Shown here: piece by piece, positions 35,724 to 43,830 of the stretch | Numbering within the stretch: the first letter of the stretch is position 1 | Layout: every line of letters begins with the position of its first letter | Source: Haloplanus salinus | GTDB lineage: Archaea > Halobacteriota > Halobacteria > Halobacteriales > Haloferacaceae | NCBI RefSeq assembly: GCF_003336245.1 | Contig: NZ_QPHM01000001.1 | Span: forward strand, 2,794,113-2,858,112 | Reading direction: 5' to 3' | DNA length: 64,000 nt | Notes under the pieces: generated by a model | What the model was told of the DNA's origin: nothing | Databases searched by the model: none | What the model saw: only the letters and a program-made list of their open reading frames with translations | Made by a program: the position numbers and the translations under genes

Positions 35724-37388
35724 ATGCTCGGCCTCCCGGATGCGGCGACGCTCTTTCGCCTGGCGCTTCTCCTGTCGATCCTCGTCGCCCTCGTGGTCGT
35801 CGTCGCCCTCGACCGTCCGCGTGGCCGTTGGGGGCGAACCCTCCGTTCGCGGTTCGTCCTCGGCGTGCCGTGGGGGACGCTCGTCTCCGTCGCGCTGGTG
35901 CTCGCGGTCTACCTGTTCGTCCAGGGTGGCTGGGCGAACTGGTACCGCCCCGTCACCATCCCCTTCCGTGCGTGGTCGTACGTCTACCCGCTGGGGATGG
36001 CGGCGGCGGCGTTCTCCCACTCCGGCGCCGGTCACCTGATCGGCAACCTCGTCGGGACGCTCGTGCTCGCCCCCGTCGCCGAGTACGCGTGGGGACACTA
36101 TCCGCGGACACGTGGCGTTCAGACGTTTACCGCGCCGCTGAGGAACCCGTACGTCCGAGCGGTCGTCGTCTTTCCGGCGGCCGTCGTCGGCGCCGGCCTC
36201 TTTACCGCGCTGTTCGCGATCGGTCCCGTCATCGGCTTCTCCGGCGTCGTCTTCGCGTTCGCGGGCTTCGCGCTGGTGCGCTATCCGATCGCGACGGTGG
36301 TCGCGGTCACCGCCGGCAACGCCCTCCGGACGCTCTACGGCGCACTCCGACAGCCGACGCTGTCGGCGAGCGCCGGCCCCTCCTACTCCTCGCCGTGGTG
36401 GGCCGACATCGCCATCCAGGGCCACGCCATCGGCCTCCTCGGGGGGTTCCTCCTGGGCGTGTGGCTGGCCCGTGCTCGGGGCGACGACCGTCCGTCCGCA
36501 ACGCGGGTCGCCGTGGGGGTCGCGCTGTTCGGGGTCGCCAAGTCGCTGTGGGCGGTCTACTGGTATCGTGGCGGCGAGACGTACGTCCTCTATCGCGCTG
36601 CCGGGGTGGCGCTCGTCGTCTCGCTGGCGACGCTCGTGGCGGCGACGGTGGCGACGTCCGACCGCCCGCTCCTGTCGACGCCGGACGAACCGGCGTCGGT
36701 CAGAGCCGTCCCCCGTTGGCAGGTCGGCGCGACGATCCTTCTGCTCTGTACGGCCGCGCTCGCCGGCCCCGCCGTCCCCGTCAACCTGACGACGACGGCG
36801 AGTGGCGACCTCCCCGGCGGGAGCGATCCGATCGAGGTACGGGGCTACGAAGTGACGTACGCCGAGGACGTGCCAAACGGGATGGTGTCGGTGATCGACG
36901 TGGAGGCGTTCGGCGAGACGACGCAGGTCAACACCTCCGGGGTGATCGTCCGCAACCGCGAGCGGAACATCTGGATGACCGCCGTCTCGAAGGGTCGACT
37001 CGACTTCGACGGGGAGACGAGCGTGCTCGTCGGCGGCCCCGGCTGGCGCGAGACGGTGCACGTCCAGCGCCGCGGCTGGAACGCCATCGGCGGCGGCACC
37101 GTTTATAAAGTGTCCCTCGCCTACGGCGACCGAAACGTGACCGCGTACACCTCGCCGTCCGTCCAGGCCGACCTCGTGATCTCCGGCCGAAACGTCTCCG
37201 TCGAGGCCGCGCCCGAGGGGTTCCTGATCAACGTCTCGGTGGGGAACCGATCCGATACGACACCCATCCCCGCGGTCAACGGGACGGCGTCCGCCGGCGG
37301 CTTGGACTTCATCAACGATGGGGGACAGCTGTACGCAGCCAGCGGCGCGACGCGGGTTCGGGTCGCTCGACAGGAGACCTACGAGTGA
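35724..37388 (+). CDS. Rhomboid-family intramembrane serine protease with C-terminal extracytoplasmic domain
   Basis: 554 aa. Residues ~10-370 contain the membrane core: HSGAGHLIGNLVGT (conserved His/Asn of TM2), nucleophile S173 in GFSGVVFAF, and H234 in GHAIGLLGGF. After a last span near residue 340, ~190 residues rich in Thr/Val/Asn (with many N-x-S/T sites) are predicted outside the membrane. The tail is unusual and may bind substrates or be an adhesive domain. TATA-like TCATTATC ~25-32 nt before the ATG. Confidence 0.88.
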   Translation: MLGLPDAATLFRLALLLSILVALVVVVALDRPRGRWGRTLRSRFVLGVPWGTLVSVALVLAVYLFVQGGWANWYRPVTIPFRAWSYVYPLGMAAAAFSHSGAGHLIGNLVGTLVLAPVAEYAWGHYPRTRGVQTFTAPLRNPYVRAVVVFPAAVVGAGLFTALFAIGPVIGFSGVVFAFAGFALVRYPIATVVAVTAGNALRTLYGALRQPTLSASAGPSYSSPWWADIAIQGHAIGLLGGFLLGVWLARARGDDRPSATRVAVGVALFGVAKSLWAVYWYRGGETYVLYRAAGVALVVSLATLVAATVATSDRPLLSTPDEPASVRAVPRWQVGATILLLCTAALAGPAVPVNLTTTASGDLPGGSDPIEVRGYEVTYAEDVPNGMVSVIDVEAFGETTQVNTSGVIVRNRERNIWMTAVSKGRLDFDGETSVLVGGPGWRETVHVQRRGWNAIGGGTVYKVSLAYGDRNVTAYTSPSVQADLVISGRNVSVEAAPEGFLINVSVGNRSDTTPIPAVNGTASAGGLDFINDGGQLYAASGATRVRVARQETYE

Positions 37389-37542
37389 CCCGGGCGGAGG
37401 GAGCCGCCAGCGACGCCGGGAACGCGGACGTCCGCGAGACGGCCGCGACGAGGAGTCGCACCGCGTCCTCGTGACCCGGTCTCGGAGCGTCGTCGGTCAC
37501 GGGCGGGCTCCGATCGACGTCACCCACCGGCGGAGAGTAACC

Positions 37543-38169
37543 CTACGACCACACGATCCGAAAGATTTCGGTGTCGATCTCCCGTCGGTCGGCGGCGTGG
37601 TGATCGAACTGCCGGTCGAGGTCGAACTGTGCGGCGAAGGCGTGTGTCACTTCGCCGCCGTTGTCGGCGGCGAAGGCCTCGACGAACTCCCGGCTCCCGG
37701 CGTTGTGGACCGAGTAGGAGACGTCCGCCACGTCGGCGGCGGTGGCGAGAAAGGCGCGATCGGCGTGCTCGTTGCCGTCCTGGGCGCCGAACGGCGGATT
37801 CATCACGACCGTCGTGGGGCCGTCGGGACGCAGGGGGACACGCGTCGCGTCGCCCTGCACCCAGTGGATCTCCGTTCGAGTCCCCACCCGTCGCCGATTC
37901 TCGCGGGCGATTCCGAGGGCGTCGCGGTCGATTTCGACGCCGACCGCCCGTTTCGGTCCACGGAGCGCCGCGCCGAGCGTGAACATCCCCGTCCCCGCAC
38001 CCAGGTCGACGACGGTTCGTCCCTCTACGTCGCCGTTCAGGTCGGCGACGTGGACGACGTGGGCCGCCAACTCCGGCGGCGTCGGATACTGTTCGAGGGC
38101 AGCCAGCGGGTTCTCGAAGCCGGCGACGACGGCCAACTGGCCGGCGAGTCCGGCCTTCGTCGCCGTCAT
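37543..38169 (-). CDS. METTL5-like N6-adenine methyltransferase
   Basis: 208-aa class I SAM methyltransferase. SAM motif VVDLGAGTGMFTLGA near residue 55, and catalytic motif VVMNPPFGAQ near 118 (NPPF, N6-adenine type). N-terminal FENPLAALEQYPTPPELAAH matches the METTL5 branch, which methylates small-subunit rRNA in eukaryotes. The ATG overlaps the stop of a 24-codon upstream ORF (38166-38240). Confidence 0.88.
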   Translation of the reverse strand: MTATKAGLAGQLAVVAGFENPLAALEQYPTPPELAAHVVHVADLNGDVEGRTVVDLGAGTGMFTLGAALRGPKRAVGVEIDRDALGIARENRRRVGTRTEIHWVQGDATRVPLRPDGPTTVVMNPPFGAQDGNEHADRAFLATAADVADVSYSVHNAGSREFVEAFAADNGGEVTHAFAAQFDLDRQFDHHAADRREIDTEIFRIVWS

Positions 38170-38240
38170 CGCGCCACCGCCTTCCCCCACTGCGTCCCTC
38201 CGTCCGTCGCCACGTCCGCGCGGAGCTCTGTGGGCATCAT
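38166..38240 (-). CDS. 24-aa leader ORF coupled to the METTL5-like gene
   Basis: ATG at 38240, TGA at 38168-38166 sharing ATGA with the methylase start. A TATA-like element (38258-38274) lies 18-34 nt upstream, so the transcript probably begins at this ATG. The peptide starts MMPTELRADVATDG. It may be only a translational launch pad for the downstream gene. Confidence 0.4.
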   Translation of the reverse strand: MMPTELRADVATDGGTQWGKAVAR

Positions 38241-38257
38241 CCTCGGCGTAGAATATT

Positions 38258-38274
38258 CTTTGGTTATACTAAAG
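38258..38274 (-). promoter_or_regulatory. TATA element within an imperfect palindrome
   Basis: CTTTGGTTATACTAAAG is a 17-bp near-palindrome centred on TTATA, in the only A/T-rich stretch of the gap 38241-38297. It is positioned to start transcription at ~38240. Symmetry around a TATA box suggests a repressor site. Confidence 0.45.
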
Positions 38275-38297
38275 TCTTTGTGAATGCACAGTAGTAA

Positions 38298-38942
38298 TCA
38301 ACTCACCGCGAAATTCAGGTGTATCGACGCCGTACTCCCTCCGGGGGTCACACGCTCCATTACCCCCATTCCCTTCGGTCGGGCGGCGCAGTCCCAGAGG
38401 CCACGTTTCGCGTCGCGCGCTTCCCGCTCCAGCGACGCGTAGCGGTTGCGCTCCCGGAACGGTGAGTCGTAGAGGCGGGCGTGGCCGCGTTCGAGGAGGG
38501 CGGCGTTGAACGACGATCCGTCGACGACGACGTACACGAGGAGACGGTCGTAGCCGCCGCGCCGGCCCGCCGTGGCGTCGAACTGGAGGGTCACACGGCG
38601 GTCGGCGAGTCGGTCGACGGCGAACGCGCTCGCCCGCTTCCCGTGGCGGCGCAGACACGACCGCCCCGCCTCGGTGTCGGGTACCCCCTCGAACTCCGCG
38701 GGGTCGCTCTCGGCGTGAACCTCCGGCGTGTCGACCCCGAGGAGTCGCACCGTGTCCTCGCGGCCGTCGGGGAAGCGCACGTCCAGCGTGTCGCCGTCGA
38801 CCACGTCGGTCACGCGGACGGTCGGGTCGGACCCCGGCGCCGACGTCGGCGTCGACGACGTGGTGTCTACCCCGATCCCGAAACAGCCGGCGCTCACCGC
38901 GAGAACCGAGCACAGGACGAGGGCGGCGTCGCGTCGGCGCAC
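38298..38942 (-). CDS. Secreted thermonuclease-like lipoprotein (SNase family)
   Basis: 214 aa from GTG. Residues 5-20 are a signal with lipobox VSAGC (C20), then a Thr/Ser/Pro linker. Residues ~35-190 are a staphylococcal-nuclease domain: DVVDGDTLDVRFPDG, VRLLGVDTPEVHAE, LLVYVVVDGSSFNAALLERG and AKRGLWDC. Catalytic Asp/Arg/Glu residues appear present. The GTG fits the TATA box at 38967-38975; an ATG at 39002 lies inside argS and would spoil the signal peptide. Confidence 0.87.
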   Translation of the reverse strand: MRRRDAALVLCSVLAVSAGCFGIGVDTTSSTPTSAPGSDPTVRVTDVVDGDTLDVRFPDGREDTVRLLGVDTPEVHAESDPAEFEGVPDTEAGRSCLRRHGKRASAFAVDRLADRRVTLQFDATAGRRGGYDRLLVYVVVDGSSFNAALLERGHARLYDSPFRERNRYASLEREARDAKRGLWDCAARPKGMGVMERVTPGGSTASIHLNFAVS

Positions 38943-38966
38943 GACGTGAACGTCGTGTGACCGCGA

Positions 38967-38975
38967 CTTAATACT
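38967..38975 (-). promoter_or_regulatory. TATA box for the nuclease
   Basis: Minus strand AGTATTAAG, 25-33 nt before the GTG at 38942 and overlapping the last codon of argS. Confidence 0.55.
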
Positions 38976-40869
38976 ACATCTCGGCCAGCGTCTCGATGCC
39001 AAGCAGACCGAGGCCGTTCTCGAACACCTGCGCCGTGGCGTCGGTGAGGACGAGGCGCTCCGCCGCCGCCGACTCCGAGTCGAGCACCCGGTTCTTGTGA
39101 TAGAAGGAGTTGAACACGTGCGCGAGTTCGAGGAGGTAGTGCGCCAGCGGCGCGGCGTCGTAGCGCTCCTCGCACCGGTCGAGAACGAGCGGGTAGCGTC
39201 CGAGGTGGTAGATCAGGTCGTAGTCCGTGTCGTTGAACGCCGCCGGGTCCACGTCGTCGACGGCCGGAACCGACGCCGCCGAGTCGAGGATGCTGTAGGC
39301 TCGGGTCGTGGCGTACTGGACGTACGGCCCGGTGTCGCCCTCCAGCGAGACGGCCTCGTCGATATCGAAGGTGATGTCTTTCCCCCGGTTGGCGCCGACC
39401 ATGCCGTATTTGACCGTCGCGAGCGCGATTTTCCGCGCGATGGCGTCGACGCCGTCCTCGTCGACGTTGCGGCCCTTCTCGTGAACGATAGCCCGTGCGC
39501 GCTCCCGGGCGGCGTCGAGCACCTCCCGCACCGTGACGATCTGTCCCCCGCGGGTCGACATGCTTCCCTCGGGCAGGCTGATCATCCCGTAGTCGATGTG
39601 TTCGAGATGGACGTCGGTGTAGCCCATCTTCCGGGCCGCGACGAACAACTGCTGGAAGTAGCGGTTCTGCTCGCTCGCGACGACGTACACCGACTGGTCG
39701 GCGTCGAACTCCCGCGTGCGGTACTCGATGGTCGCCAGATCGCGGGTGCCGTAGACCGTCGAGCCGTCCGATTTGACGATGTAGAAGGCGTCGAAGTCGG
39801 CCTCCTCGACGCTCCCGGCTTCGTCCAGCATCTCGCGGGCGCGGTCGAGCGACGGATCCACGTCGGCGCGGTCCGGGTCGCCCGCGTCCTCGTCGTCGCC
39901 GTAGATGGGGATGAACACCGAGCCGTCGGGACCGCGCATCGCCACGTCGTTCTCCAGCGCCTTCTCGATGACGACGTCGTTCCACCCCTCGCGGGCGTAG
40001 AAGCTCTCACCCAACCAGAGATCGAAGTCGACACCGAGTTCGGCGTAGATGGCCTCGAAGCGCTCGATGCTCGCCTCGCGGAACCCTTCCCAGAGGTCGA
40101 CCGCCTCCGCGTCGCCGTCCTCGAGGCGCGCGAACCACGCCTTGCCGTCGTCGGTGTGGTACGCCCGCTCCGCGGCGACGGCGTCCTCGAACTCGTCGGT
40201 CAACGCGCCGAACTCCGCTACGTCCTCCAGCACCCCGTCCCGCCGTTCGAACTGCTGGTAGAGTTCGAGCAGGTGAGCGATGGGGTCGTCCTCGAAGGCC
40301 GTCTCGTCGCCGTACTCGACGTACTCGTGGAGGAGGTTGCCGAACTGCGTCCCCCAGTCCCCGAGGTGGTTGTCGCGGGTCACGTCGTGACCGCGCTCCT
40401 CCAAGATGTTCATCAGCGCGTCGCTGAGGATGGTGTTCCGGAGGTGGCCGACGTGGAGGGGCTTGGCGATGTTGGGCGAGGAGACGTCCGCGACGATCCG
40501 GTCGGGATCGGCCCGGTCACGGGCGCCGTACGACGACCCGTCGGCGTCGATTTCGCCGAGCGTCAACCGGGCCATCGCCGCCGCGTCGAGATGGTAGTTG
40601 ATGTGGCCGCTCTCGACGGTGACACGCGCGACGCCTTCGGGGAGGCCGTAGTCGCGGTGGGCGTCGGCGATCGTGTGGGCGACGTCCATCGGGTTCTCGC
40701 CGGCAGCAGCGCCGATCGCGAAGGAGACGGCGGACGAGAACTCCCCTTTCTCCTCGTCGTCGAAGGCCTCCAGTTCGACGTCCGACGGCGCCACGTCGTG
40801 GTCGTAGCCCGCGTCGCCGACGGCGACGCGGAGGCCATCGACGAGCCCGCGTCTCGTAGCTGAGAGCAT
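38974..40869 (-). CDS. argS: Arginyl-tRNA synthetase
   Basis: 631-aa class Ia synthetase. N-terminal additional domain, HIGH motif as PLHVGHLRNTILSDA near residue 140, the LPEGSMSTRGGQIV loop in place of KMSKS, and a C-terminal anticodon-binding domain with YLLELAHVFNSFYHKNRVL. Acidic insertion at ~330-345. TATA-like AGGTTTATG ~25-33 nt before the ATG. Two tRNA-Arg genes follow upstream within 2.5 kb. Confidence 0.96.
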   Translation of the reverse strand: MLSATRRGLVDGLRVAVGDAGYDHDVAPSDVELEAFDDEEKGEFSSAVSFAIGAAAGENPMDVAHTIADAHRDYGLPEGVARVTVESGHINYHLDAAAMARLTLGEIDADGSSYGARDRADPDRIVADVSSPNIAKPLHVGHLRNTILSDALMNILEERGHDVTRDNHLGDWGTQFGNLLHEYVEYGDETAFEDDPIAHLLELYQQFERRDGVLEDVAEFGALTDEFEDAVAAERAYHTDDGKAWFARLEDGDAEAVDLWEGFREASIERFEAIYAELGVDFDLWLGESFYAREGWNDVVIEKALENDVAMRGPDGSVFIPIYGDDEDAGDPDRADVDPSLDRAREMLDEAGSVEEADFDAFYIVKSDGSTVYGTRDLATIEYRTREFDADQSVYVVASEQNRYFQQLFVAARKMGYTDVHLEHIDYGMISLPEGSMSTRGGQIVTVREVLDAARERARAIVHEKGRNVDEDGVDAIARKIALATVKYGMVGANRGKDITFDIDEAVSLEGDTGPYVQYATTRAYSILDSAASVPAVDDVDPAAFNDTDYDLIYHLGRYPLVLDRCEERYDAAPLAHYLLELAHVFNSFYHKNRVLDSESAAAERLVLTDATAQVFENGLGLLGIETLAEM

Positions 40870-40924
40870 CGTTGCTCCGCTTTCGCCCCTACGCCCGCAT
40901 AAACCTCACTACATCGCCACCGGG

Positions 40925-41203
40925 CTACGTATGGCGCCGTGGCGGGTGTTCGGCCGCGTACTCGTCGAGCAGCTCCCGAGCACGCCACAGGTGACGGGCC
41001 CGCTGCTCGTGCGTTCGTTCGGCGATCCGCCGGAGTTTGTACCGCAGGCGACAGAGGCTGCCCGGGTCGAGCGGATACTCCTCGTGGCGCGTCCGCGCCC
41101 AGAAACTCGCCGCGAGCCGATCCAGTCGCTCCTCCTCGCCGGTGTCCGGCGGGGCCTCGATCGCCTTCAGAAGCTGTCGGTTCACCGCACGGAGCGTACG
41201 CAT
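40925..41203 (-). CDS. Conserved small helical protein
   Basis: 92 aa starting MRTLRAVNRQLLKAI. Predicted all-helical and basic (many Arg), unusual for this proteome, which suggests nucleic-acid or ribosome contact. No Cys motifs or membrane spans. The TATA box at 41229-41238 fits the ATG at 41203; an upstream extension of the frame is rejected. Function unknown. Confidence 0.7.
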   Translation of the reverse strand: MRTLRAVNRQLLKAIEAPPDTGEEERLDRLAASFWARTRHEEYPLDPGSLCRLRYKLRRIAERTHEQRARHLWRARELLDEYAAEHPPRRHT

Positions 41204-41228
41204 CGTGATTCCGTCTTGGTGGCCGAGG

Positions 41229-41238
41229 CTAAAATAGG
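41229..41238 (-). promoter_or_regulatory. TATA box for the 92-aa protein
   Basis: Minus strand CCTATTTTAG, 26-35 nt before the ATG at 41203. Confidence 0.55.
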
Positions 41239-41325
41239 TTGAGTGTGCGGCGGCTCGGTCGCCGTCGCTCGGCGTCGTGGCGTCTCCGGAGCGACCTGAC
41301 GGGGTCGGGTCACGACCGAAGTGAG

Positions 41326-41398
41326 CGTCCCGACGGCGATTTGAACGCCGGTCCCTGGCTCCGGAAGCCAAGAGGATAGTCCACTACCCTATCGGGAC
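41326..41398 (-). tRNA. tRNA-Arg (anticodon CCG)
   Basis: 73 nt. Acceptor stem GTCCCGA/TCGGGAC pairs over 7 bp. Anticodon arm has loop TTCCGGA, giving CCG (reads CGG). T arm CGGCG-TTCAAAT-CGCCG. Discriminator G, no encoded CCA, no intron. TATA box 41425-41434 upstream. Confidence 0.92.
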
Positions 41399-41424
41399 TC
41401 GCGTTTTCGGCTTTGCCGGAGCGA

Positions 41425-41434
41425 CGTATATACC
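41425..41434 (-). promoter_or_regulatory. TATA box for tRNA-Arg(CCG)
   Basis: Minus strand GGTATATACG, 27-36 nt before the tRNA 5' end. It overlaps the last base of the upstream coding region. Confidence 0.6.
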
Positions 41435-42948
41435 TATTGGTCGTCGTCGGGGCGCACCGGTCGACGGCTGTCGGTATGCCCTCCACCGACGGGAGCACGC
41501 GCCGCCGGGCGATACCACGGCGGGGAGACGAAGGTCGCGTTGCTCGGCGTGATCCGTACGGTGGTGGTCCGCTTGACGGGCACGGAGTCGAGGGACACGA
41601 CCGTCCGAGCGTACCGTATCTCGTGGACGAGTCCCCGCTCGTCGACGATGAGGGTTCCCCCGTCCGCGCCGAACGCCGGCGAGGCGTTCCGAATCTCGAT
41701 TCGGAAGTACGTCGTCCCGTCGCGCTCGACGGTGCCGGTGACCGCCGTCCCCGTCCCGGATAGCGCGCGGCGGAGGATCGACGCAGTTCGGCCGGCGAAG
41801 GGGTCGGCATCGGGCGCGGGACCGACGACGCGGTGACCCGGGTCGGACGGCGATCGATTGTCCGCGGGAGGCGACTCGAAGCGAACGGTGCCGTCCGCGT
41901 CGGTGTTCGGCCCCACGCGGGCGATCCGTGCCGTTCCGTTGGCGTACGTCGAGGCGTTCGCAACTCCGGGCGGCGACCGGCGGAACGTCCCGGCTACCCG
42001 GACCGTCGAGCGGTACCGGGACGCCGTCTCGACGACGGTCCACTCCCACGCGACGGCGGTCCGCAGTCCGTCGACGGCTTCGCGGCTCGTGATCGAGAGT
42101 CGGTACGATCGGCCCGAGAGCGCCGACCGGTGGGCGGCCGCCAACACCGACGCGTTCTCCACCCCGTCGACGCCGACGCCGGGTGGATACGACGTTTCGA
42201 GAACGATCTGTCGCCCCGAGGCGGAGTCCTCGATCGGGTCGTCGCCCCCGTCCGACGAGCGACCATCCGTCGGCGTCTCGGACGGCTCCGCGGCCGTCGA
42301 CGCGTTCCCGACGCCCGGCGCCTCGCCGACCGGTGCCGATCCGGGCGAGTCGTCGGCGGGCACGCCGGCCCAAGTCGCGAGCGCGGCGACGACGACGACG
42401 GCACACACGAGGCCGAGGGCGACGGCCACGGCCGAGCGGGCTGACGGTGTGGCGAGCGTTCGACGGTCACCACCTCGGTCGTCGTCCGAGGCGCCGTCGG
42501 TCGGCCGGCCGGGAGCGTCGTCGGGGTCCCCACGCTCCGACGTTCCGTCCGGCGAAGCCACGGGAGCGCGTCGGGCTTCCTGCTCGTCGGCGGTACGAAG
42601 CCCCTCGGCGGGCGTGCCCGTGTGGGCGTCCGTCACTCCCACGGCTTCGGCCGACCGATCGAAGAAGCGACGACAGAGTCGACCCCGATCGTCCGACGCC
42701 ACGGCGTAGCGCATCATCTCCAGGAGGTCCGCGGACGACAGAGCCACCACGCCGTCGGTCGCCGTCACCCCAGGCGGGGCGACGCGTCGCGAATCCGCCC
42801 CGTCGATCGGTGGGCGCACCGAGACCACGGTACCGACACGCTCGGCTTCCCACCCGCGAGCGTCGTACACCGCGGCGACGAACGACGCGCGCTCTTCGGG
42901 GTCGAGGTCGTCGACGGCCGTCTCGAACCCACTGGGGGACCGGGACAC
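41434..42948 (-). CDS. Single-span surface protein with cytoplasmic N-terminal domain
   Basis: 504 aa. Residues 1-100 are a small acidic cytoplasmic domain (ERASFVAAVYDARGWEAERV, resembling the start of Mrr/restriction-endonuclease-like folds), then a disordered acidic linker, one membrane helix at ~172-193 (AVALGLVCAVVVVAALATWA), and ~310 residues outside with Asn-x-Ser/Thr sites and beta-rich segments (YRLSITSREAVDG, TYFRIEIRNASPAFG) reminiscent of LolA-like haloarchaeal lipoprotein domains. Function unknown. TATA-like TTTTATT upstream of the ATG. Confidence 0.75.
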   Translation of the reverse strand: MSRSPSGFETAVDDLDPEERASFVAAVYDARGWEAERVGTVVSVRPPIDGADSRRVAPPGVTATDGVVALSSADLLEMMRYAVASDDRGRLCRRFFDRSAEAVGVTDAHTGTPAEGLRTADEQEARRAPVASPDGTSERGDPDDAPGRPTDGASDDDRGGDRRTLATPSARSAVAVALGLVCAVVVVAALATWAGVPADDSPGSAPVGEAPGVGNASTAAEPSETPTDGRSSDGGDDPIEDSASGRQIVLETSYPPGVGVDGVENASVLAAAHRSALSGRSYRLSITSREAVDGLRTAVAWEWTVVETASRYRSTVRVAGTFRRSPPGVANASTYANGTARIARVGPNTDADGTVRFESPPADNRSPSDPGHRVVGPAPDADPFAGRTASILRRALSGTGTAVTGTVERDGTTYFRIEIRNASPAFGADGGTLIVDERGLVHEIRYARTVVSLDSVPVKRTTTVRITPSNATFVSPPWYRPAARAPVGGGHTDSRRPVRPDDDQ

Positions 42949-43055
42949 GTCACCTGATTGGAACTGTCGAATAAAACCCTTCGCCCTGCCGTCAGCGGGC
43001 CGATTCCGAGGGGGGCTACGCCACGCCCGTGAGGCTGAACGAACTGACTCCGAAG

Positions 43056-43077
43056 CGGGCGTGGCGGGAGTCGAACC
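43056..43077 (-). repeat. Copy of the 3' end of tRNA-Arg(CCT)
   Basis: 22 bp matching the acceptor/T-arm of the tRNA at 43159-43180 with one mismatch, in the same orientation, 103 bp downstream of it. Such tRNA 3'-end duplications are typical attachment-site scars of integrases, but no integrase gene or element lies between the copies. Confidence 0.6.
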
Positions 43078-43158
43078 GGACCGAGACTCGCTTCGCTCGT
43101 CCCGCAGGGTTCGAATCTCCGGTAGTCGTTTTCGACCCCGTTTCGATCGATCAGAAAA

Positions 43159-43231
43159 CGGGCGTGGCGGGATTCGAACCCGCGATCGAGAGGTTAGGAA
43201 CCTCTCGCCCTATCCGCTAGGCCACACGCCC
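43159..43231 (-). tRNA. tRNA-Arg (anticodon CCT)
   Basis: 73 nt. Acceptor GGGCGTG/CACGCCC, anticodon stem AGAGG/CCTCT with loop TTCCTAA (CCT, reads AGG), T arm GCGGG-TTCGAAT-CCCGC, discriminator G. No intron, no encoded CCA. A/T-rich TATA-like block at 43251-43261 upstream. Confidence 0.95.
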
Positions 43232-43335
43232 TGCCGGCCGTAGACGGGATGTGGATAAAAAAGTCGGTATCCCCGATCGCAGATTTCGATAGGTACACCA
43301 GAGTGTTTTCCCCGTCAGGGGGCCTACCTCCGACT

Positions 43336-43782
43336 ATGGGAAAACGACTGACGGAGCCGGACCGACGCCGACTGCTCGCACTGATCGGTAGCGGACTCAC
43401 GGCCGGGCTGGCCGGCTGTAGTGGTGGCAGCGGTGGCGACGGTAGTGACGACGGCGGTGGTGAAGCGACGGCGACCGAGACGCCGACGGCGACGGCGACC
43501 GAGACGCCGACGGCGACGGCGACGACGACCGGCGGCGACGACACCGTCCCCGCCGAGTACGAAACGGCGACGAGCCTCGGCGGCACCCAGCGCAACCCCG
43601 ACGCGCTCTCCACACAATCCGCGGTGAACTACCAGGAGGAACCGAAGGGTGGCCAGCAGTGTTCGAACTGCCAGTTCTACATCGAGGACAAGAACGGCGA
43701 CGGGATGGGGGCGTGCAGCATCGTCGCCGGCAACGTTGCGCCCGAGGCCTACTGCGTGAGCTACGCGGAGTATTCGGGCTAG
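43336..43782 (+). CDS. High-potential iron-sulfur protein (HiPIP)-like lipoprotein
   Basis: 148 aa. Twin-Arg signal (DRRRLLALIGSG) with lipobox LAGC (C28), then a Gly/Asp spacer and two Thr-rich repeats (ATETPTATATETPTATA). The C-terminal ~50 residues carry C109, C112, C127 and C140 in QCSNCQFY...GACSIV...AYCVSYA, the [4Fe-4S] ligand pattern of HiPIPs. An extracytoplasmic electron carrier; position before the nos genes suggests, but does not prove, service to N2O reduction. Confidence 0.9.
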   Translation: MGKRLTEPDRRRLLALIGSGLTAGLAGCSGGSGGDGSDDGGGEATATETPTATATETPTATATTTGGDDTVPAEYETATSLGGTQRNPDALSTQSAVNYQEEPKGGQQCSNCQFYIEDKNGDGMGACSIVAGNVAPEAYCVSYAEYSG

Positions 43783-43799
43783 ACGACCACACCAGACCA

Positions 43800-43808
43800 A
43801 GTAAATAC
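43800..43808 (+). promoter_or_regulatory. TATA box for nosDFY
   Basis: AGTAAATAC, 23-31 nt before the nosD ATG at 43831. Confidence 0.6.
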
Positions 43809-43830
43809 GCCCCCGGCCAACGGTTCGTCG

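Noticed and set aside
35322-37061. 579-codon minus-strand frame opposite the rhomboid gene
   Set aside because: Shadow frame full of Arg/Asp/Gly low complexity; it also crosses the UPF0058 gene.
39097-40863. 588-codon plus-strand frame opposite argS
   Set aside because: Antisense shadow of argS codons; no motif.
43061-43243. Open frame reading GGIRTRDREVRNLSPYPLGH
   Set aside because: It is the antisense of tRNA-Arg(CCT), a well-known false protein.
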